From Thioclava indica (lineage in GTDB: Bacteria; Pseudomonadota; Alphaproteobacteria; Rhodobacterales; Rhodobacteraceae): a stretch of 64,000 nucleotides of DNA. The notes beneath the pieces were generated by a model. It did no database searches. It had not been told where the DNA came from and saw only the letters and a program-made list of their open reading frames with translations. The translations under genes were made by a program, and so were the position numbers. This document shows, piece after piece, positions 18,665 to 27,784 of the stretch. The stretch covers positions 62,001 to 126,000 of the forward strand of contig NZ_AUNB01000029.1 of the NCBI RefSeq assembly GCF_000714545.1, written 5' to 3'. Position 1 is the first letter of the stretch. Each line of letters opens with the position of its first letter.

Positions 18665-18693
18665 TTGACAACGCGAGTTCGCTTCGGTAGTCA
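18665..18693 (+). promoter_or_regulatory. Candidate promoter for bamA
   Basis: TTGACA (18665-18670), a 17-bp spacer, then TAGTCA (18688-18693), with the bamA ATG 39 bp downstream of the -10 element. The -35 is a perfect match. It would let bamA be expressed independently of the pyrH-rseP operon. Confidence 0.5.
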
Positions 18694-18731
18694 CTTTACC
18701 AAAGAAAAGTGAATACAGGCGGGAGAGGGCG

Positions 18732-21065
18732 ATGTCGATCGGCTTGCAATCAATGCTCAGAATCTGTGCGACGCGAAACGCCCTTCGGGCGAGCGCTGTT
18801 TTCCCAGCGGTGGCAATGGCTTGGATGGCCATGCCGCAGGTGGCGCAGGCACAGCAATACAGTTTCTCTTCGGTCAAGGTGGTGGGTAACGAACGCATCG
18901 AGCCCGCAACAATCCTGACCTATGCGAGAATCGCGCGCAATCAACCGGTCTCATCCGCCGATCTGAATGCCGCCTATCAACGCATTTCCGGCTCGGGCCT
19001 GTTTGAGAACGTGTCTTTGACGCCGCAGGGTCGCACGTTGCTGATCCAGGTGCAGGAATATCCCACGATCAGCGTGATCAACTTTGAGGGCAACAAGCGC
19101 ATCAAGGATGAGCAGTTGGCCACTATGGTGAAAAGCAAATCGAACCGCGTTTACAAACCCTCAGAGGTTGAGGCCGACGCCCAGCGTATCGTGCAGGCCT
19201 ATGCACAAGATGGTCGCATGGCCGCGCGCGTCACGCCCAAAGTGATCCGTCGTGCGGACAACCGCGTTGATGTCGCGTTCGAGGTAAAAGAAGGCAAGAT
19301 CACCTCGGTCGAGCGCGTGACCTTCACCGGCAACCGCGCCTATTCCGACCGCCGTTTGCGTCAGGTGTTGGAGACGAAGCAGGCCGGTATCTTCCGCACT
19401 TTCGTCAAGAACGACACCTTTAACGCCAATCGTGTTCCTGTCGATCAGCAAAAGCTTCTCGATTTCTATCGGGCGCGTGGCTACAAAAATGCGCAGGTTA
19501 CGGGTGTGTCCTCGCAGATGACGCGCGAACGTGACGCCTTTTACATGACCTTCAACGTGATCGAAGGGCAGAAATACCACTTCAACGCGGTCAATACGGT
19601 CTCGGAAATTCCCGGGTTGGACGTTGCGCAATACGACAAGCTGACAAAGATCGGTGCCGGGCAAACCTATTCGCCCAGAGCGATCGAACTGGCCGTAACG
19701 CGGATGGAGCAGCAGGCCATCAGGGATGGCCAGCAATTCGTGCGTGTTGATCCGCGCATCACCGAAGATCCGCGCACGCAAGCGGTCAACGTGACATTCG
19801 CATTGGTGCGCGGGCCGCGCGTCTTCGTGCAGCGCATTGATATTGAAGGCAATACCAGCACGCTTGACCGGGTGGTGCGGCGCGAATTCCGCACTGTTGA
19901 GGGCGACGCCTATAACCCGCGTGAGATCAAGAACGCCGCAGATCGCATTCGCGCCACGGGCTATTTCAAGAATGTCGATGTCAGCACCAAGCAGGGCTCT
20001 TCGCCCGATCAGGTCGTGGTTGACGTCAACGTTGAAGAGCAGCCCACCGGCTCTCTTGGGTTTGGGGCGTCCTACAGCGCAAGCGACGGGATCGGGCTGA
20101 ACGCGTCTCTGCAGGAAAACAACTTCCTCGGGCGTGGGCAGTTCTTGGGTCTGTCGCTGGGCACGACGTCGGATAACAACTCGTCCTCGCTGCGCTTTGT
20201 CGAGCCGCGCTTTTTGGGGCGTAACGTGAAATTCTCGTTTGGGGCCTATTACACCACCTCAAGCGATGCTTCGAACACCTATTACGACACCAAACGCATG
20301 TCGATTTCGCCAGCGTTTGAGTTCCCCGTGTCCGAGCGGGGTCGTCTGGAAGTGCGCTATAAGGTCGGCCAGGATGAGCTGAAAAACGTCAATACGACCG
20401 ACTCTTCTCAGATATTGATTGACGAAGAAAAAAACTTGGGCAAGCAGGTCTATTCCGGTCTGGGCTATACCTACACCTTCGATACCTCGATTGACCAGAT
20501 CGACCCGCGCTACAACATGAAGTTCTCGGTCTCGCAGGATTTCTGGGGGCTGGGTGGCGATATTACCGGCGGCATTACCTCGGCCAAGATTCAGGGCGAG
20601 CGCAAGATCATGAACGAAGAGGTCACGTTGCGTGCCTCGCTAGAGGGCGGCGCGGTCCATGCCTCGGGCGGCACCACGATCTTGCAGCGCTACAGCGGCA
20701 GCCAGGTCCGCGGCTTTGAAAGCTACGGCATCGGTCCGCGTGATCTTGGTGCGAAAAACAAAGATGCACTGGGCGGGAACTACTACTGGGTCGGCAAGGT
20801 CGAGGCGCAATTCCCGATTGGTCTGCCCGAAGAATACGGCATCACCGGCGGCGTGTTCTGGGATGTCGGGTCTGTCTGGGGGCTTGATAATACAGCGGGA
20901 ACAGATCCCGTTGACGACTCCATGCATGTGCGCTCCGCCGTTGGCGTGTCGATCTTCTGGAACTCGGGCATCGGCCCGCTGCGCCTGAACTTCTCGCGCG
21001 CGATCAAGAAAGAAGATTACGACAACACGCAGAACTTCGACCTGACTTTGTCCACGCAATTCTGA
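18732..21065 (+). CDS. bamA: Outer-membrane protein assembly factor BamA
   Basis: A 777-residue Omp85-family protein that inserts beta-barrel proteins into the outer membrane. A signal peptide covers about residues 1-36 (cleavage near VAQAQQ). Five POTRA domains follow (about 38-440; first YSFSSVKVVGNERIEPATI), then a C-terminal 16-strand barrel (about 440-777). The chain ends in TLSTQF, the C-terminal aromatic beta-signal expected for a barrel. ATG 18732 follows GGGAGAGGGC. It stands immediately before the OmpH/Skp-like chaperone gene, the same order as in E. coli. It is essential in all characterised Gram-negatives. Confidence 0.96.
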   Translation: MSIGLQSMLRICATRNALRASAVFPAVAMAWMAMPQVAQAQQYSFSSVKVVGNERIEPATILTYARIARNQPVSSADLNAAYQRISGSGLFENVSLTPQGRTLLIQVQEYPTISVINFEGNKRIKDEQLATMVKSKSNRVYKPSEVEADAQRIVQAYAQDGRMAARVTPKVIRRADNRVDVAFEVKEGKITSVERVTFTGNRAYSDRRLRQVLETKQAGIFRTFVKNDTFNANRVPVDQQKLLDFYRARGYKNAQVTGVSSQMTRERDAFYMTFNVIEGQKYHFNAVNTVSEIPGLDVAQYDKLTKIGAGQTYSPRAIELAVTRMEQQAIRDGQQFVRVDPRITEDPRTQAVNVTFALVRGPRVFVQRIDIEGNTSTLDRVVRREFRTVEGDAYNPREIKNAADRIRATGYFKNVDVSTKQGSSPDQVVVDVNVEEQPTGSLGFGASYSASDGIGLNASLQENNFLGRGQFLGLSLGTTSDNNSSSLRFVEPRFLGRNVKFSFGAYYTTSSDASNTYYDTKRMSISPAFEFPVSERGRLEVRYKVGQDELKNVNTTDSSQILIDEEKNLGKQVYSGLGYTYTFDTSIDQIDPRYNMKFSVSQDFWGLGGDITGGITSAKIQGERKIMNEEVTLRASLEGGAVHASGGTTILQRYSGSQVRGFESYGIGPRDLGAKNKDALGGNYYWVGKVEAQFPIGLPEEYGITGGVFWDVGSVWGLDNTAGTDPVDDSMHVRSAVGVSIFWNSGIGPLRLNFSRAIKKEDYDNTQNFDLTLSTQF

Positions 21066-21078
21066 TTGGGTTGACCGG

Positions 21079-21876
21079 ATGAAAACTGCGCTTGCTCTGG
21101 CTTTGGTGATGACAAGTTTCGCCGTGCCGGGGCTTGCGCAACAGGCCGCTGATGCGCCCGCTCCGGCGGGCGTTCAAACCCCGGTTTTGACGCTTGATTG
21201 GGAACGGCTTTATACAGGGTCGCTTTGGGGCAAGCGGGTCGCGCGTGAAATTGAGGCCGCCTCGAATGATCTGCGCACCGAAAACAACCGCATCGCAAGC
21301 CAGCTTGAGGCCGAAGAACGCGATCTGACCGATCGCCGCCCCAAGATGGACCCGGCCGCATTTCAAGCTGCAGCGGATGCGTTTGACAAACGCGCCACGG
21401 CCATCCGTGCCGCGCAAAAAGCCAAATCCGAAGCGATTCAGCAGCAGATCAACAACGAGCGGCAGGGGTTTTTGCAAGCGGTGATGCCCAAGCTTGACGA
21501 GGTGCTGCACGCGCGCAATGCCGAGGTCGTGCTGGATTCGCGGGTGATCATTCGCGGGCTGTCCTCGGCGGATGTGACCGAGCAGCTTGGCAAACGAATT
21601 GATGCAGAAGTTGGGGACGGGGCAGGACGGGTGCAAGCCAGCGTGCCGGTTGCCGGGGCGCAAAGCCCAGATGCCAAGGATGCGACGCCCGAAGATGGCG
21701 CGGATAAATCTGCGGGCGCGCCGGCGGATTCGGCTGAGGCGAAAGAGGGCGGCGTTTATGTCGATGACAGCCTGAACACAAAGGCAAAAACCGGCGGCGA
21801 TCCTGCGCTTAATGGCGGCGATCCGCCCGACCCGACCCCGCCATTCGGGCTGGGCAAGCCCAAGACGCAGAACTGA
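21079..21876 (+). CDS. OmpH/Skp-family periplasmic chaperone
   Basis: A 265-residue exported protein with a signal peptide (about 1-20, cleavage after GLA). The OmpH-like helical region (about 35-175) has a long coiled-coil hairpin rich in Ala, Glu and Lys (AREIEAASNDLRTENNRIASQLEAEERDL and onward). Skp-type chaperones hold unfolded outer-membrane proteins in a trimeric clamp and hand them to BamA. It is about 100 residues longer than E. coli Skp because of a disordered acidic C-terminal tail (about 180-265). It lies 13 bp after bamA. Sequence similarity to classical Skp is weak, as usual, so the role rests on fold and position. Confidence 0.85.
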   Translation: MKTALALALVMTSFAVPGLAQQAADAPAPAGVQTPVLTLDWERLYTGSLWGKRVAREIEAASNDLRTENNRIASQLEAEERDLTDRRPKMDPAAFQAAADAFDKRATAIRAAQKAKSEAIQQQINNERQGFLQAVMPKLDEVLHARNAEVVLDSRVIIRGLSSADVTEQLGKRIDAEVGDGAGRVQASVPVAGAQSPDAKDATPEDGADKSAGAPADSAEAKEGGVYVDDSLNTKAKTGGDPALNGGDPPDPTPPFGLGKPKTQN

Positions 21877-21978
21877 TCTTGTCCCGGCAATCCTTGCCAA
21901 GCCCCTGATCCGTTGCTAGCAACAATTCAATCGAGCGGGCCGCACCGGATGCGGTCTGAGTTGAAGGAGCCTTTTGCG

Positions 21979-22440
21979 ATGACCGAACCCGCCCCCTACA
22001 CCGAAGCCGATCTGTCTCTGATCAAGCGCATCATCCCCCATCGCTACCCGTTCCTGCTGATCGATAAGGTGCGCGACATTGTGCCGATGAAGGGCGCTGT
22101 CGGGATCAAGAACGTGACCTGTAACGAGCCGCATTTCCAAGGCCATTTCCCTGACATGCCGATCATGCCCGGCGTCACTATTGTCGAGGCGATGGCGCAG
22201 ACTTCAGCTGTTGTGGTCGGGATTTCGCTCAATGTGGTGGATCGCGATCTGCTGACCTATTTCATGGGCATCGACAAGTGCAAATTCCGCCGCAAGGTTG
22301 TGCCCGGCGATGTGCTGGAGCTGCACGTCACGGTCAAACGCGGTGGCGGCAAGATCTGGAAGTTTGAGGGCCGCGCACTGGTTGACGGAGAGCTGGCCTG
22401 CGAAGCCGAGTTCACCGCGATGATGGACCTGCAGGACTGA
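21979..22440 (+). CDS. fabZ: (3R)-hydroxyacyl-ACP dehydratase
   Basis: A 153-residue hot-dog-fold enzyme that removes water from (3R)-hydroxyacyl-ACP in fatty acid elongation, competing with LpxA/LpxD for the same substrates. HRYPFLLID at the N-terminus and the catalytic segment [23 protein letters not shown], with its His and Glu, are intact. ATG 21979 follows AAGGAG; the longer frame from 21913 lacks support. It is followed 5 bp later by lpxA. In E. coli lpxD sits just before fabZ; here lpxD is missing from this place and is found at 31.2 kb. Confidence 0.96.
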   Translation: MTEPAPYTEADLSLIKRIIPHRYPFLLIDKVRDIVPMKGAVGIKNVTCNEPHFQGHFPDMPIMPGVTIVEAMAQTSAVVVGISLNVVDRDLLTYFMGIDKCKFRRKVVPGDVLELHVTVKRGGGKIWKFEGRALVDGELACEAEFTAMMDLQD

Positions 22441-22445
22441 GCCGC

Positions 22446-23243
22446 ATGAGCATTGATGCCAGCGCGCAAATCCACGCCTCGGCGGTGATCGAGGACGGGG
22501 CCGTGATCGGCCCCGATTGCCGGATCGGCCCGTTCTGCGTGATCGGCCCCGAGGTTAAGCTGGGGCGCGGGGTTGTGCTGCACAGCCATGTGGTCATTCA
22601 GGGCGCCACCGAAATTGGCGATGAAACAGAGGTATTTCCGTTTGCCTCGCTCGGCCAGATCCCGCAAGACCTTAAATTCAAAGGCGAAAAGACGCGACTG
22701 AAAATTGGTGCGCGCAACCGCATCCGCGAATATGTGACGATGAACACCGGCACCGAGGGCGGCGGCGGGCTGACGCAGGTGGGCGATGACGGGCTGTTCA
22801 TGTCGTCCTGCCATGTCGCGCATGACTGCAAGATTGCCGACCGGGTGATCTTGGTGAATTCGGTCGCGGTGGCGGGGCATTGCGTGCTGGAAGATGACGT
22901 GATCGTGGGCGGTTTGTCGGGGGTGCATCAATTCGTGCGCATCGGGCGCGGCGCAATTATTGGCGCGCTCTCGATGGTGACGGCCGATGTTATTCCCCAC
23001 GCGCTTGTTGCGGGGCCGCGCGCGGGGCTTGAGGGGCTCAATCTGGTGGGTCTCAAGCGTCGCGGCACTTCGCGTGAGGAGCTGTCGGCGTTGCGCGCAA
23101 CATTCGCTGAACTTTCCAAGGGTAATTTTCGCGAAACGGCGCGTGATTTGTCCGAAGGGGAGGTGAAGGGCGATCTGGCGCGCGAAGTGCTGGAGTTCAT
23201 CCTCGGCCCCTCTGATCGCAGCTTTCTGACGCCGCATAAATGA
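22446..23243 (+). CDS. lpxA: UDP-N-acetylglucosamine O-acyltransferase
   Basis: A 265-residue left-handed beta-helix trimer that performs the first step of lipid A synthesis, moving a 3-hydroxyacyl chain from ACP to UDP-GlcNAc. Hexapeptide repeats run from residue 1 (IHASAVIEDGAVIGPDCRIGPFCVIG...). The catalytic His is in CHVAHDC, and the C-terminal helical domain follows (GLNLVGLKRRGTSREELSAL). It overlaps lpxI by 4 bases. The order fabZ-lpxA-lpxI-lpxB is typical of alphaproteobacteria. Confidence 0.97.
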   Translation: MSIDASAQIHASAVIEDGAVIGPDCRIGPFCVIGPEVKLGRGVVLHSHVVIQGATEIGDETEVFPFASLGQIPQDLKFKGEKTRLKIGARNRIREYVTMNTGTEGGGGLTQVGDDGLFMSSCHVAHDCKIADRVILVNSVAVAGHCVLEDDVIVGGLSGVHQFVRIGRGAIIGALSMVTADVIPHALVAGPRAGLEGLNLVGLKRRGTSREELSALRATFAELSKGNFRETARDLSEGEVKGDLAREVLEFILGPSDRSFLTPHK

Positions 23244-24058
23244 GCGGCGGGGCCGATATCGCTGTGATCGCAGGGCAGGGTGCCTTGCCCGGTCTGATTG
23301 CGCGCGCCGCGCCGGGGGTGTTGGTTTGCGAGATGGAGGGCACGCCCAGCGACATCGGCACGCCCGACACGTTGCGCTTTCGCATTGAGCGGTTGGTGCC
23401 CTTTCTCGATACGCTCGCAGATCGCGGCATCAAGCGGGTGGTGTTTGCCGGCGCGTTGCAGCGTCCGCATGTTGATATGGAGATGATCGACCCTCGCTCG
23501 GCGCAGCTTGTGCCACGTCTGGCGATGGCGATGCAGGCAGGCGATGACGCGACGCTGCGTGCAGTGATCGAGATCTTCGAGGACTGGGATTTCAAGGTCG
23601 TGGGCGCACATGAAATTGCGCCCGATCTGGTCTGTGCCCCCGGTGTGATCTGCGGTGCGCCGTCTGATCGTGACCACGCCGATGCAGAGCGTGCAGCGGC
23701 CATCGTCGCCGATCTGGGCCGCGCCGATATCGGTCAGGGCGCGGTTGTCGCGGGTGGTTTGTGTCTGGCGGTAGAGACGTTACCAGGCACCGATGCGATG
23801 TTGGATTTCGTGCGCCTTCACAAAGGCTTGCGGGATGATCTTAAATCAGTGCGCGGGGTGTTTTTCAAGGCTCCGAAACCTAATCAGGATCGCCGCGCCG
23901 ATCTGCCGGCCATCGGGGTGCAAACGGTTGTAAACGCCGCCGCTGCCGGATTGTCAGGCATTGCGTTTGAGGCAGGCGGCGTGATGTTGCTTGACCGTGA
24001 TGCGGTGATCGAAGCGGCGCGCGCCGCCGATCTGTTTCTATGGGCCTGTGCGCCATGA
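23240..24058 (+). CDS. lpxI: UDP-2,3-diacylglucosamine diphosphatase LpxI
   Basis: A 272-residue protein of the LpxI family (formerly DUF1009), which hydrolyses UDP-2,3-diacylglucosamine to lipid X and UMP. It is the alphaproteobacterial replacement for the unrelated LpxH. An N-terminal Rossmann-like domain (DIAVIAGQGALPGLIARAA) leads to a C-terminal catalytic domain containing GVFFKAPKPNQDRRADLPAIGVQTV and GGVMLLDRDAV. It overlaps lpxA at its start and lpxB at its stop (ATGA), so the three are translationally linked. Confidence 0.95.
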   Translation: MSGGADIAVIAGQGALPGLIARAAPGVLVCEMEGTPSDIGTPDTLRFRIERLVPFLDTLADRGIKRVVFAGALQRPHVDMEMIDPRSAQLVPRLAMAMQAGDDATLRAVIEIFEDWDFKVVGAHEIAPDLVCAPGVICGAPSDRDHADAERAAAIVADLGRADIGQGAVVAGGLCLAVETLPGTDAMLDFVRLHKGLRDDLKSVRGVFFKAPKPNQDRRADLPAIGVQTVVNAAAAGLSGIAFEAGGVMLLDRDAVIEAARAADLFLWACAP

Positions 24059-25206
24059 AGCTGTTTGTGATCGCAGGCGAGGCCTCGGGGGACAAGCTTG
24101 GCGGGGCGCTGATGGCGGGTTTGGCGCAGCTTGCGCCGGGGATCGAATGGCAGGGTATCGGCGGGCCGGACATGGCCGAGCAGGGCTTGCAAAGCCGCTT
24201 TGATATGGCGGAATTGTCGGTCATGGGCGTGATGGAGGTTCTGCCGAAATACCGCCATCTCAAGCGGCGTATCGCACAAACGGCGCAGGCGGTGATCGAG
24301 ATGCGCCCCGATGCGCTGATTACCATCGACAGCCCCGATTTCTGCCTGCGCGTGGCGCGGCTTGCACGTGAAAAACTGCCTGATCTCAAGGTGATACATT
24401 ACGTTGCGCCCTCGGTTTGGGCGTGGCGTCCGGGGCGTGCGACGAAGATGGCGCAGGTGGTGGATCATGTGCTCGCACTGCTGCCGTTTGAGCCGCCCTT
24501 TATGCAGGCCGCCGGGATGAGCTGCGATTTCGTTGGCCACCCTGTGGTCGCCGAGCCGCGCGCGAGCAAGGCTGAGGCCGCCGCCTTTCGCGAGACCCAT
24601 ATGATCGGTGCCGATCAGCCGCTTGCGCTGTGTCTGCCCGGCTCGCGCGCGGGAGAGGTCAAACGTCTGGGCAAGCGCTTTGACGAGGCGCTGATGCAAT
24701 TGCGCGACCGCGAGCCGGGTTTGCGCGTGGTGCTGCCGACGGTGCATGGCGTCGCGCCGATGGTGCGCGAGATGAGCGCGCGCTGGCCTATCGCCCCGAT
24801 CGTGGTTGAGCACTCGGCAGATAAGCGCGCCGCCTTTGCCGCCGCCGATATCGCGCTTGCGGCCTCGGGGACGGTGAGCCTTGAGCTGGCGGCGAACAGG
24901 GTGCCGATGGTGATCGCTTATGATGCGAATTTCCTGACATGGCATCTGATCTGGCATTTGATGAAGATCGACACGGTGACGCTGGTCAATCTGGTGTCGG
25001 ACACGCGTGCGATCCCGGAATTTCTGGGGCCGGACTGCAAGCCTCGGATGATTTCGCGCAAGATGTTGGAAGTGCTCGAACAAGACGGCGCGCGCAATGA
25101 GCAGATGGCCGCGATGGAAGAGACGATGGCGCGGCTGGGCGAGGGGGGCGAGGCACCGGGCCTGCGCGCCGCGCGCTCGGTTCTAGAGTTCCTCAACAAG
25201 GGTTAA
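24055..25206 (+). CDS. lpxB: Lipid A disaccharide synthase
   Basis: A 383-residue GT-B-type glycosyltransferase that joins lipid X to UDP-2,3-diacylglucosamine, forming the lipid A disaccharide at the inner-membrane surface. The family start FVIAGEASGDKLGGALM is at the N-terminus. DSPDFCLRVA, HYVAPSVWAWRPGRA and GHPVVAEP follow, and AASGTVSLELA lies in the C-terminal half. ATG 24055 sits in the lpxI stop (ATGA). It is the last gene of the bamA-ompH-fabZ-lpxA-lpxI-lpxB run. Confidence 0.97.
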   Translation: MKLFVIAGEASGDKLGGALMAGLAQLAPGIEWQGIGGPDMAEQGLQSRFDMAELSVMGVMEVLPKYRHLKRRIAQTAQAVIEMRPDALITIDSPDFCLRVARLAREKLPDLKVIHYVAPSVWAWRPGRATKMAQVVDHVLALLPFEPPFMQAAGMSCDFVGHPVVAEPRASKAEAAAFRETHMIGADQPLALCLPGSRAGEVKRLGKRFDEALMQLRDREPGLRVVLPTVHGVAPMVREMSARWPIAPIVVEHSADKRAAFAAADIALAASGTVSLELAANRVPMVIAYDANFLTWHLIWHLMKIDTVTLVNLVSDTRAIPEFLGPDCKPRMISRKMLEVLEQDGARNEQMAAMEETMARLGEGGEAPGLRAARSVLEFLNKG

Positions 25207-25254
25207 GCCACGCGACCGATGATTGTGACGCCACCGGGCGCGTTGCTTTAACGC

Positions 25255-25827
25255 TTACATTTCGAACAGTTGATAGCCTTCGCTTTCCAGCACGGGCACT
25301 GCCGCAAGCGCCGAGAGCGCGACATCGACATGGCTGCTGACTTGATCGGGCGTAAAGCCGTTATCGGCCAGTGCCTGCCCGCAGACGTAAAAATGTACGC
25401 CTGCCGCCGCGAGCTCTTTGATCAGCTTGGTATCTGGGTCATCTTGGCCGAATTTCGCTTTATAGGCCTCGGCTGACAGCGCGTCTTTCGTTGCCCCGCC
25501 ATGCAGCACCACGGCGAATTTACGGTGCTCGTGATCCACGCCCGCCTCGGCATAGACATTGACCGCGCGCGCCACATGCCAAAGCGCAGAATTCACCCCG
25601 TCGCTATCGGATGAGCCGTTATTCACGTCGAAAACCACCTTCCAGGTCTTATCGGGGTCGGGTTGCAGCGCGCCGTTGGGAACCGGATTCATCCGCCCGT
25701 AATCCTTAACAACCGGATTAACCCAAACCGTTTTGGCGCTGGCATCCGTGCCGGCTGCGACCGCGCCGGACGCGCCAAGACCAAGGGCGAATGTGCTTGC
25801 GATAAGCATTTGAGACATTCTGAACAT
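25255..25827 (-). CDS. Exported DsrE-family protein
   Basis: A 190-residue protein with a signal peptide (about 1-25, cleavage after AVA) followed by a DsrE/DsrF-like alpha/beta domain (about 60-190): KVVFDVNNGS..., FAVVLHGGAT, and HFYVCGQALADNG with a single Cys. DsrE-family proteins often relay or bind sulfur in sulfur metabolism; most are cytoplasmic, and secreted versions are poorly studied. ATG 25827 has CAGGAG upstream. It is divergent from the octahaem cytochrome c gene with 244 bp between them, so it may serve that system in the periplasm. The exact role is unknown. Confidence 0.85.
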   Translation of the reverse strand: MFRMSQMLIASTFALGLGASGAVAAGTDASAKTVWVNPVVKDYGRMNPVPNGALQPDPDKTWKVVFDVNNGSSDSDGVNSALWHVARAVNVYAEAGVDHEHRKFAVVLHGGATKDALSAEAYKAKFGQDDPDTKLIKELAAAGVHFYVCGQALADNGFTPDQVSSHVDVALSALAAVPVLESEGYQLFEM

Positions 25828-25903
25828 GAAAAAACTCCTGAACTCTTGCGGACGAAAAATGCGCCAATCGCCAAGCCTGCGCGCGCAGATACCCTGATAA
25901 CCC

Positions 25904-25917
25904 ATGCTATAAAGCAT
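25904..25917. promoter_or_regulatory. Palindrome in the DsrE/octahaem intergenic region
   Basis: ATGCT-ATAA-AGCAT is a perfect 5-bp dyad with a 4-bp spacer, in the divergent space between the DsrE-like and cytochrome c genes. It could be an operator serving both. I know of no regulator that binds it, and no FNR-type TTGAT-N4-ATCAA site is present in this gap. Confidence 0.35.
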
Positions 25918-26071
25918 CGTTCCAACACGCAGTTTCACGCTTGTTAAGGCTTTTGTGACAATTTGGTGCGACAGTTGGTCACTTGATATTTACGGAAATT
26001 CGCGCAATCGTGAGGCTGAGGCCTTGCAATTTGAAAATTCGCCCCCACGGCCGTTTGCAATTGGAGCACTG

Positions 26072-27784
26072 ATGAGACAGACCGCGTTGCGGATTACGGC
26101 ACTCGTCTCAGCCGTAATTTTGGGCCAGCTACCTGCATATGCGCAGCAAGCCACCCCCGCGGAAGAGACACCCGCAATCGGTGCGCAATCGCGCCCCGCC
26201 GGGCCGACGCCTGCTCATATGAGCGACCCGGTTTCCAAGAGCACGGCTGATCACTCGAAATTCATGAAGCTCAAGGGGCCGTTCGCCTCTGGCACTCAGG
26301 TCACCGAGGCCTGCTTGTCCTGCCATACCGAGGCGGGCAATCAGGTGATGCATTCGGTGCATTGGAAATGGGAATACCAGAACGAAAAGACCGGGCAACT
26401 GCTGGGCAAAGCGCATGAGATGAACGCGTTTTGCGGCAATGTCGCCTCTAACGAGGTGCGCTGCACGTCATGTCACACTGGTTATGGCTGGACAGATGTT
26501 CGCGCCGAAATGCCCGATGATCCGACCAAGGTCGATTGTCTCGTGTGCCATGACAAATCGGGCCAATATACCAAGCAGGACAATCTGGCAGGCGAGCCTC
26601 CGCTCGAGCCGGTCGCAACCGGGGCCAAGACCATTACGGGCGAACCCGCTTGGCCCGTCGATCTGGCCGAGGCTGCGCAATCGGTTGGCCCGCCTCCGGG
26701 GCGCGATAATTGCGGCAATTGCCACTTCTACGGCGGTGGCGGCGATAACGTAAAGCACGGCGATCTCAGCTCGGTGCTGTTTGATCCGCCGCGCGATGTC
26801 GATGTGCATATGTCCCCCGATGGCGGCAATTTTGTGTGCGCCACCTGCCATGTGTCGGACAAGCACGTGTTTGAAGGCTCGCGCTATGAAACGGATGTGG
26901 TTGACCCCCATCCCGACCGCATGGCGGGCGCGGGTCATGATGCAGCGGCGTGTCAGTCGTGCCATTCCGACACACCACATAAGGGGCCAAACGTGCTGAT
27001 CGCGGCCAAGCTGAACGATCACACCGATACGCTGGCCTGTCAGACCTGCCACATCCCCAGTTTTGCGCGTGGCGGTGTTGCGACCAAGATGAAATGGGAC
27101 TGGTCGACGGCTGGTAAGTTGAAAGACGGCAAGCCCTATTCGGAAGAGAATTACGTTCAAGGCAATGGCGAGCACCTGCATACCTATCTGACAATCAAGG
27201 GTGATTTCGAGTATGGCGAGGATGTCGTGCCGACCTACGCATGGTCCAATGGCGAGATGACCTACACGATGCCCGAGGAGAAAATTGATCCCTCCAAGGT
27301 TGTCGAAATCAACAAGATCGGCGGCACGCCGGGCGCTGCGGATAGTCGGATCTTCCCGTTCAAGCGCCTTGATGGCTCGCAAGCCTATGACAAGCAGCGC
27401 GATGTCTTGCTCTATAACCATGTCTATGGTCCGGGCGATGGCACGGCGCTGTGGCAATATTACGATTGGGAGAAATCGCTCAAGGCCGGGATGGACTATG
27501 TCGGGCTGGAGTATTCGGGCGATTTCGGGTTCGTCGATACCTACATGTATTGGCCGATCACCCATATGGTCGCGCCCAAAGAAGACGCGGTGAGCTGTGA
27601 AAGCTGTCACGCGCAGGACGGTCGGATGGCCAATCTTGCAGGGATCTACGTGCCCGGTGCCGGTATCAATCTGGGCGGCAAAATCGGTCTGGCGATATTC
27701 CTGATGGCTATACTGGGCGCATTTGGTCACGGGCTGCTGCGTGTCATTTCTCGCGCTAAAGGAAAAGGGGACCATCATGGCTGA
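26072..27784 (+). CDS. Octahaem c-type cytochrome, tetrathionate reductase (OTR) family
   Basis: A 570-residue exported multihaem cytochrome. A signal peptide covers 1-24 (AYA-QQ). Eight CxxCH haem sites are at about 81, 131, 156, 214, 256, 294, 323 and 509. A hydrophobic segment (KIGLAIFLMAILGAFGHGLLRV, about 537-558) followed by a basic tail suggests a C-terminal membrane anchor. Shewanella OTR, the family reference, reduces tetrathionate and also nitrite and hydroxylamine in vitro; the true substrate of relatives is unsettled. ATG 26072 with GGAGC was chosen because it gives a clean signal peptide. Its stop overlaps a cytochrome b gene by 8 bases. Together they look like a quinol-fed periplasmic reductase. 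The divergent DsrE gene hints at sulfur chemistry. Confidence 0.9.
   Translation: MRQTALRITALVSAVILGQLPAYAQQATPAEETPAIGAQSRPAGPTPAHMSDPVSKSTADHSKFMKLKGPFASGTQVTEACLSCHTEAGNQVMHSVHWKWEYQNEKTGQLLGKAHEMNAFCGNVASNEVRCTSCHTGYGWTDVRAEMPDDPTKVDCLVCHDKSGQYTKQDNLAGEPPLEPVATGAKTITGEPAWPVDLAEAAQSVGPPPGRDNCGNCHFYGGGGDNVKHGDLSSVLFDPPRDVDVHMSPDGGNFVCATCHVSDKHVFEGSRYETDVVDPHPDRMAGAGHDAAACQSCHSDTPHKGPNVLIAAKLNDHTDTLACQTCHIPSFARGGVATKMKWDWSTAGKLKDGKPYSEENYVQGNGEHLHTYLTIKGDFEYGEDVVPTYAWSNGEMTYTMPEEKIDPSKVVEINKIGGTPGAADSRIFPFKRLDGSQAYDKQRDVLLYNHVYGPGDGTALWQYYDWEKSLKAGMDYVGLEYSGDFGFVDTYMYWPITHMVAPKEDAVSCESCHAQDGRMANLAGIYVPGAGINLGGKIGLAIFLMAILGAFGHGLLRVISRAKGKGDHHG

Noticed and set aside
25940-26000. FNR or CRP box in front of the octahaem genes
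   Set aside because: TTGAT and GTGAC/GTCAC fragments are present but spacing and second half-sites do not match TTGAT-N4-ATCAA or TGTGA-N6-TCACA.
25955-26071. Upstream in-frame ATG of the octahaem cytochrome gene
   Set aside because: It adds 39 residues before an otherwise perfect signal peptide and lacks a ribosome site.
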